Positions 60,460 through 64,000 of a stretch of DNA of 64,000 nucleotides are shown piece by piece. Position 1 is the first letter of the stretch. Every line of letters starts with the position of its first letter. Under the pieces are notes generated by a model. That model was given only the letters and a program-made list of their open reading frames with translations, had not been told where the DNA came from and ran no database searches. The translations under genes were made by a program, and so were the position numbers. The stretch comes from Kistimonas sp964291485 (GTDB lineage Bacteria > Pseudomonadota > Gammaproteobacteria > Pseudomonadales > Endozoicomonadaceae): contig OZ220224.1 in assembly GCA_964291485.2 (NCBI GenBank), forward strand, positions 4,402,001 through 4,466,000. Direction: 5' to 3'.

Positions 60460-61734
60460 CTAAACTGATTGTGCTAATGCCTGATCCAGATCCGCGAGAA
60501 TATCCTCAATATGTTCAATACCGATGGACAGGCGCACCATGTCGCGGCTGACACCAGCAGCCACCAGCTCCTCATCATCCAGCTGACGGTGCGTGGTTGA
60601 AGCCGGATGGCAGGCCAGTGACTTGGCGTCGCCGATGTTGACCAGCCGCGTAACCAACTGCAACGCATCAATAAATCGTGCACCTGCAACCTGACCACCT
60701 TTTATCCCGAAACTCAGGATGCCGGAAGGTTTACCATCCAGGTATTTCTGACAGAGTGCATGATCCGGGCTTTCCGGAAGTCCCGCATAATTCACCCACT
60801 CAACCTGGTCATGATCACGCAGAAACGCCGCCACTTTTTGCGCATTCTCACAATGACGTTCCATACGTAACGATAATGTTTCCAGTCCCTGCAGTATCAT
60901 GAACGCATTCATCGGTGAAATGGCTGCACCGGTGTTACGCAACGGCACGACACGCGCACGCCCAATAAAGGCAGCTTGAGCAAGCGCTTCGGTATAAACG
61001 ACACCGTGATAGGAAGGGTCTGGTTCATTCAGTACGGGGAAACGATCCTTGTGATCGGCCCATGGGAATTTTCCAGAATCCACAATCACACCACCGATAG
61101 TCGTGCCATGCCCACCCATATATTTGGTGAGAGAATGTACGACAATGTCCGCACCGTGTTCGATAGGCCGCCATAACGCCGGTGATGCCACGGTGTTATC
61201 CACAATCAGCGGAACACCCTCCGCGTGCACAGCATTCGCGAGTGCTTCAATATCAACAATATTCCCCAGGGGATTGCCGATACTTTCGCAGAATACCGCC
61301 TTGGTGTTGGCATCAATCAAATCCACCAGCGCATCAATATCATCGTGGGGCGCAAAGCGGACTTCAATGCCTTGTTTAGGCAGCGTATGCGCAAACAGGT
61401 TATAGGTGCCGCCATACAGTTTGTTGATGCTGACAATATTGTCGCCAGCTTCCGCTATGGTCTGTATTGCATAAGTAATAGCTGCCATGCCCGATGAGAG
61501 CGCTAAGCCAGCTATACCACCTTCCATCGCCGCTACCCGCTGTTCCAGTACTGCTGTCGTCGGATTCATGATGCGGGTATAGATATTACCTTCAACTTTC
61601 AGGTCGAACAGGTCTGCGCCATGCTGGGTATTGTCGAATGCGTAAGATGTCGTTTGATAAATGGGGACGGCAACGGCTTTAGTCGTAGGATCTGGTGAAT
61701 ATCCGGCGTGGATAGCTTGGGTTTCCAGCTTCAT
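60460..61734 (-). CDS. metY: O-acetylhomoserine sulfhydrylase (MetY type)
   Basis: PLP enzyme making homocysteine (or methionine) from O-acetylhomoserine and sulfide (or methanethiol). The 424 residues match the long Cys/Met-metabolism subgroup: KLETQAIHAGYSPDPTT, VPIYQTTSYAFDNTQHGADLF, the Schiff-base Lys in VHSLTKYMGGHGTTIGG, and FGIKGG, VTRLVNIGDAKSLACHPASTTHRQL, VRLSIGIEHIEDI. The length and the large insertion favour MetY over MetB/MetC. An inverted repeat just before the ATG may control translation. Confidence 0.93.
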   Translation of the reverse strand: MKLETQAIHAGYSPDPTTKAVAVPIYQTTSYAFDNTQHGADLFDLKVEGNIYTRIMNPTTAVLEQRVAAMEGGIAGLALSSGMAAITYAIQTIAEAGDNIVSINKLYGGTYNLFAHTLPKQGIEVRFAPHDDIDALVDLIDANTKAVFCESIGNPLGNIVDIEALANAVHAEGVPLIVDNTVASPALWRPIEHGADIVVHSLTKYMGGHGTTIGGVIVDSGKFPWADHKDRFPVLNEPDPSYHGVVYTEALAQAAFIGRARVVPLRNTGAAISPMNAFMILQGLETLSLRMERHCENAQKVAAFLRDHDQVEWVNYAGLPESPDHALCQKYLDGKPSGILSFGIKGGQVAGARFIDALQLVTRLVNIGDAKSLACHPASTTHRQLDDEELVAAGVSRDMVRLSIGIEHIEDILADLDQALAQSV

Positions 61735-61735
61735 C

Positions 61736-61790
61736 GTTATTCTGCCCTGGTTTATTGTTGGGGATTGTGACCGGGAAGGGGCAGAATAAC
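61736..61790 (-). promoter_or_regulatory. metY leader hairpin at the translation start
   Basis: A perfect 12-bp inverted repeat, GTTATTCTGCCC (61736-61747) and GGGCAGAATAAC (61779-61790), 31-nt loop. In the metY mRNA the 3' arm ends one nucleotide before the AUG, so pairing would hide the ribosome-binding region. It could be a cis-regulatory element or a binding site for a dimeric regulator. No known SAM riboswitch class is recognised. Confidence 0.6.
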
Positions 61791-61823
61791 CAAAAAGAAC
61801 GCGGTATTGAATCTATGAAATGC

Positions 61824-63284
61824 TCAGGAGGAGCAGCTCACTTCGAGAGAGGTACTCCAATCCGGTGGTAATCCCGCGTAAGCTTCCTGTTCAGGCCATT
61901 CTGCAATGGGATTACTGAGCAATGCCAGCAGATTATCAACTTCACTGTAGTCACCGGCTTCTGCCTTATCTATGGCGATCTGTGCCATGTAATTACGCAA
62001 TACATATTTAGGATTCGCCTGCTGCATTGTGCGTCGACGCTCATACGCTGAGCCGTTCTCAGCAGATAAACGGACTTCATAATCCTTACACCACCGATCA
62101 AAAGCATCACGCTCAACAAACAGATCTCTCAGCAGCGCATTTTCACCACCCGGTTCATAATCACAGAGCCGCCGGAAGAACAACGTGTAATCCGTTTTGC
62201 TTTCCTGCATCAATGTAAACAGCCGATCAAAAAGACGACTGTCGTTTTCATCCTGTTCAGAAAGTCCTGCCTTTTGACGAATCAGCAGCGAATAGGTTGC
62301 AGCAAAATCGTTAGGATATTGCGCAAGAATCCCTTTAATAACATCAACATCATTATTGAATAATGGCGACAAAGCCTGACCAAGACAGGCACAGTTCCAG
62401 TAACCGATATCAGGTTGCTGATTAAACGCATAGCGTCCCTGGTAATCTGAATGGTTGCAGATGTGCCCTGCATCAAACCCTTCCATAAACCCAAAAGGCC
62501 CATAATCCAGCGTCAGCCCGAGAATAGACATATTGTCGGTATTCATGACACCGTGACAAAACCCGACAGCCTGCCACTGCGCAATCATCTCTGCGGTGCG
62601 TTTAACGACTTCACGATAGAAACGTTCGTAGCAATCGGCTTGATTCGCAAATGCCGGGAAATGCCCGGCAATCACAACATCAGCCAGCTGTTTTAGTTCT
62701 TCATGCTTGTTGCGGTAATAAAAATATTCAAAGGTACCGAAGCGTACATGGCTCTGGGCAACCCGAAGGATGGCCGCACCACGCTCCATCCTTTCACGCT
62801 GAACCGGTGTATCGCTATCCACCAGACACAGGGCGCGCGTCGTCGGAATACCCAATCCATGCATGGCTTCACTGCATAAGTATTCGCGAATGGAAGAACG
62901 CAATACCGCACGACCATCTCCCTGCCGCGAATAAGGCGTATGACCTGAACCTTTCAGGTGTAGATCCCATTTCTCGCCCAGATGATTTCTTACTTCACCC
63001 AGCAACAGCGCCCGACCATCCCCCAACCGTGGCACATACACACCAAACTGATGGCCGGCATATACCATGGCCAAAGGATCGGCATCCGCCGGCACATGCT
63101 GTCCTGCCGTTATGGCTAACATGCCCGCGTGATCGTCCGGATCCAGATCCAGCAATTGGGCAACCCGGGTATTCACACTGACAAGGCGCGGATTCTCCAG
63201 CGCCTGTGGCGTAACCTTTGAATAGAAACACTCCGGTAGCTGTGAATAACCGTTATCGAAGACAAGGTGATCAAAGCAGGGCAT
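61824..63284 (-). CDS. selO: Protein adenylyltransferase SelO (YdiU)
   Basis: A pseudokinase that AMPylates proteins with ATP bound in the opposite sense. The 486 residues have FSKVTPQALENPRL-type start (YSKVTPQALENPRLVSV), YAGHQFGVYVPRLGDGRALLLGEV, LHLKGSGHTPYSRQGDGRAVLRSSIREYLCSEAM (split motifs LKGSGHTPYSRQGDG and LRSSIREYLCSEAM), CHGVMNTDNMSILGLTLDYGPFGFM and C-terminal VSCSS. In E. coli SelO acts on redox-linked proteins during oxidative stress; the C-terminal Cys fits that. Confidence 0.95.
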   Translation of the reverse strand: MPCFDHLVFDNGYSQLPECFYSKVTPQALENPRLVSVNTRVAQLLDLDPDDHAGMLAITAGQHVPADADPLAMVYAGHQFGVYVPRLGDGRALLLGEVRNHLGEKWDLHLKGSGHTPYSRQGDGRAVLRSSIREYLCSEAMHGLGIPTTRALCLVDSDTPVQRERMERGAAILRVAQSHVRFGTFEYFYYRNKHEELKQLADVVIAGHFPAFANQADCYERFYREVVKRTAEMIAQWQAVGFCHGVMNTDNMSILGLTLDYGPFGFMEGFDAGHICNHSDYQGRYAFNQQPDIGYWNCACLGQALSPLFNNDVDVIKGILAQYPNDFAATYSLLIRQKAGLSEQDENDSRLFDRLFTLMQESKTDYTLFFRRLCDYEPGGENALLRDLFVERDAFDRWCKDYEVRLSAENGSAYERRRTMQQANPKYVLRNYMAQIAIDKAEAGDYSEVDNLLALLSNPIAEWPEQEAYAGLPPDWSTSLEVSCSS

Positions 63285-63325
63285 GCAAAATCCTGTGCGC
63301 CAGATTTTCCGAGTATGGTACTGGG

Positions 63326-63898
63326 TTATTCTGCGTCCTGCACCCCGTCCTGTGCGACACGCCAGAGGATCTGTTCATAATCTCCCCCAAAATCCACCCG
63401 GCTGACATCCGCAATGCGGTAACTGTCCACATCCTGCTCAAACCGGGCATCCGGGGTAATACATTTCAGGTAGAGTGATCCCTGGCTGGTACTGACCACC
63501 TTGCCAATCCAGCAGATATCAGGTTCCAGGGATTCCTGGTGGATCGTCACCAGGGGCGAACTCTGGCTGATGGATTGCAACGCGCTCTCCATGGACGACA
63601 TATTCACAATGCCTGGGTGAACAGGGTGTTGCTGACGTAACTCAAGCGCTTTTTCAATAAAGCCGTGGTGAGGCATCGGTTGTTCGATGTCGCTGATATC
63701 GGACTGCCGCAGCAGCTGGTAGCCATCCAGGCTGATACGGTCATTGATCAACTGCAGCAGTAACAGCTCCTGGCTCTGTTCGATCACAAACCCATTGGAC
63801 CAGGCGCCTTCGCCCTCAATGGACTCACGAAACACCCGAACCAACGCATTCAAAGGCAACGGTCTGACTGACACAAGATTCTCCGGGAACACGTCCAT
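63326..63898 (-). CDS. Conserved gammaproteobacterial protein, unknown function
   Basis: The 190-residue product begins at ATG 63898 (MDVFPENLVSVRPLPL); a TTG at 63919 is in frame but lies over the stop of the upstream gene. It has no signal or membrane segment, and it is rich in beta strands at the C-terminus (WIGKVVSTSQGSLYLKCIT). The start resembles conserved proteins of unknown role in related gammas. It follows the channel gene end closely and precedes selO by 41 bp, so these genes may form one transcript. Confidence 0.65.
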   Translation of the reverse strand: MDVFPENLVSVRPLPLNALVRVFRESIEGEGAWSNGFVIEQSQELLLLQLINDRISLDGYQLLRQSDISDIEQPMPHHGFIEKALELRQQHPVHPGIVNMSSMESALQSISQSSPLVTIHQESLEPDICWIGKVVSTSQGSLYLKCITPDARFEQDVDSYRIADVSRVDFGGDYEQILWRVAQDGVQDAE

Positions 63899-63915
63899 GA
63901 AGGCACGACCCTCTT

Positions 63916-64000
63916 TCAACGTCGTTCAGTATGAAAGAAGATATCCTGCTTGGGCCAGGCGATAGTGATGTTGTGTTCACTGAACAAGGTCTGAATCCGC
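63916..64000 (-). CDS. Mechanosensitive ion channel C-terminus (partial)
   Basis: The minus-strand frame enters from the right edge and ends at TGA (63918-63916). The visible tail reads IQTLFSEHNITIAWPKQDI then FFHTERR. A tail of the form F-x-E-x2-I-x-I-x-(F/W)-P-x2-D is the C-terminal signature of MscS-type channels, which release solutes on hypo-osmotic shock. Only 27 codons are in the window. Confidence 0.75.
   Translation of the reverse strand, partial: RIQTLFSEHNITIAWPKQDIFFHTERR

Noticed and set aside
61736..61790. SAM riboswitch before metY
   Set aside because: The stem and loop do not show the conserved elements of SAM-I, SAM-II or SAH riboswitches that I know; only an unnamed hairpin is supported.
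1..64000. CRISPR arrays, prophage or plasmid origin
   Set aside because: No regularly spaced repeats, phage structural genes, integrases or iterons were found anywhere in the window.

Overview
The window is 64 kb of a gammaproteobacterial chromosome of roughly 50% GC. Two gene orders match the Pseudomonas/Oceanospirillales branch: dksA-gluQ-crbX-cbrA-cbrB-pcnB-folK-panB-panC-panD (3.4-20.8 kb), and bioB-bioF-bioH-bioC-bioD beside two long-chain acyl-CoA dehydrogenase genes (30.4-40.0 kb). Scattered AT-rich single ORFs, one with tandem eukaryote-type C2H2 zinc fingers, plus two TonB-receptor/YfiR modules suggest a host-associated marine lineage such as Endozoicomonadaceae. That placement is an inference from gene content; no rRNA is present.

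Layout. 0-3 kb: a gene tail, a glycine-zipper membrane protein, a Rieske protein, a Pmp3 protein, a DUF2959 lipoprotein and sfsA. 3.4-20.8 kb: the dksA-to-panD block, carrying three insertions. The first is a TonB receptor gene cut by a clean IS5-type element, plus a yfiR-like gene, between gluQ and crbX-cbrA. The second is a 255-codon exported-protein gene between cbrB and pcnB. The third is an unrelated ORF region between a deoxynucleoside kinase gene and panB. 20.8-23.3 kb: yciH, DUF2333, a LapG-like cysteine proteinase and a CAU-anticodon tRNA. 23.4-29.1 kb: an intact TonB receptor, YfiR-like protein and hybrid histidine kinase module, followed on the opposite strand by what looks like an undescribed RsmY/RsmZ-type CsrA-sequestering sRNA. 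29.3-42.5 kb: an endonuclease-I-like protein without the usual catalytic His, two acyl-CoA dehydrogenase genes each with a PsrA-type palindrome, yqfB, a candidate FNR/ANR-controlled sRNA, the biotin operon with a BirA-type operator, comF, srkA and a divergent avidin-like exported protein. 42.5-53.9 kb: transporters, a putrescine-binding protein, a degenerate receiver paired with a receiver-EAL phosphodiesterase, and an AT-rich accessory zone. 54.1-59.7 kb: rpsF-rpsR-DUF2232-rplI with an S6:S18 leader, an AT-rich 584-codon repeat protein, then dnaB. 59.9-64 kb: the zinc-finger gene, metY with a hairpin over its translation start, selO and a mechanosensitive-channel tail.

How the genes fit together. 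Several control layers are readable from the DNA. Fatty-acid degradation genes carry PsrA-like operators, biotin synthesis carries a BirA operator over its -35 element, ribosomal protein S6 carries its own leader, and carbon/nitrogen sensing (CbrAB) and Csr/Rsm control are represented. The features worth most follow-up are the RsmY-like sRNA at 29.0-29.1 kb, the zinc-finger protein at 59.9-60.3 kb, the avidin-like protein at 42.1-42.5 kb, the metY leader hairpin and the TonB receptor-YfiR-kinase module.
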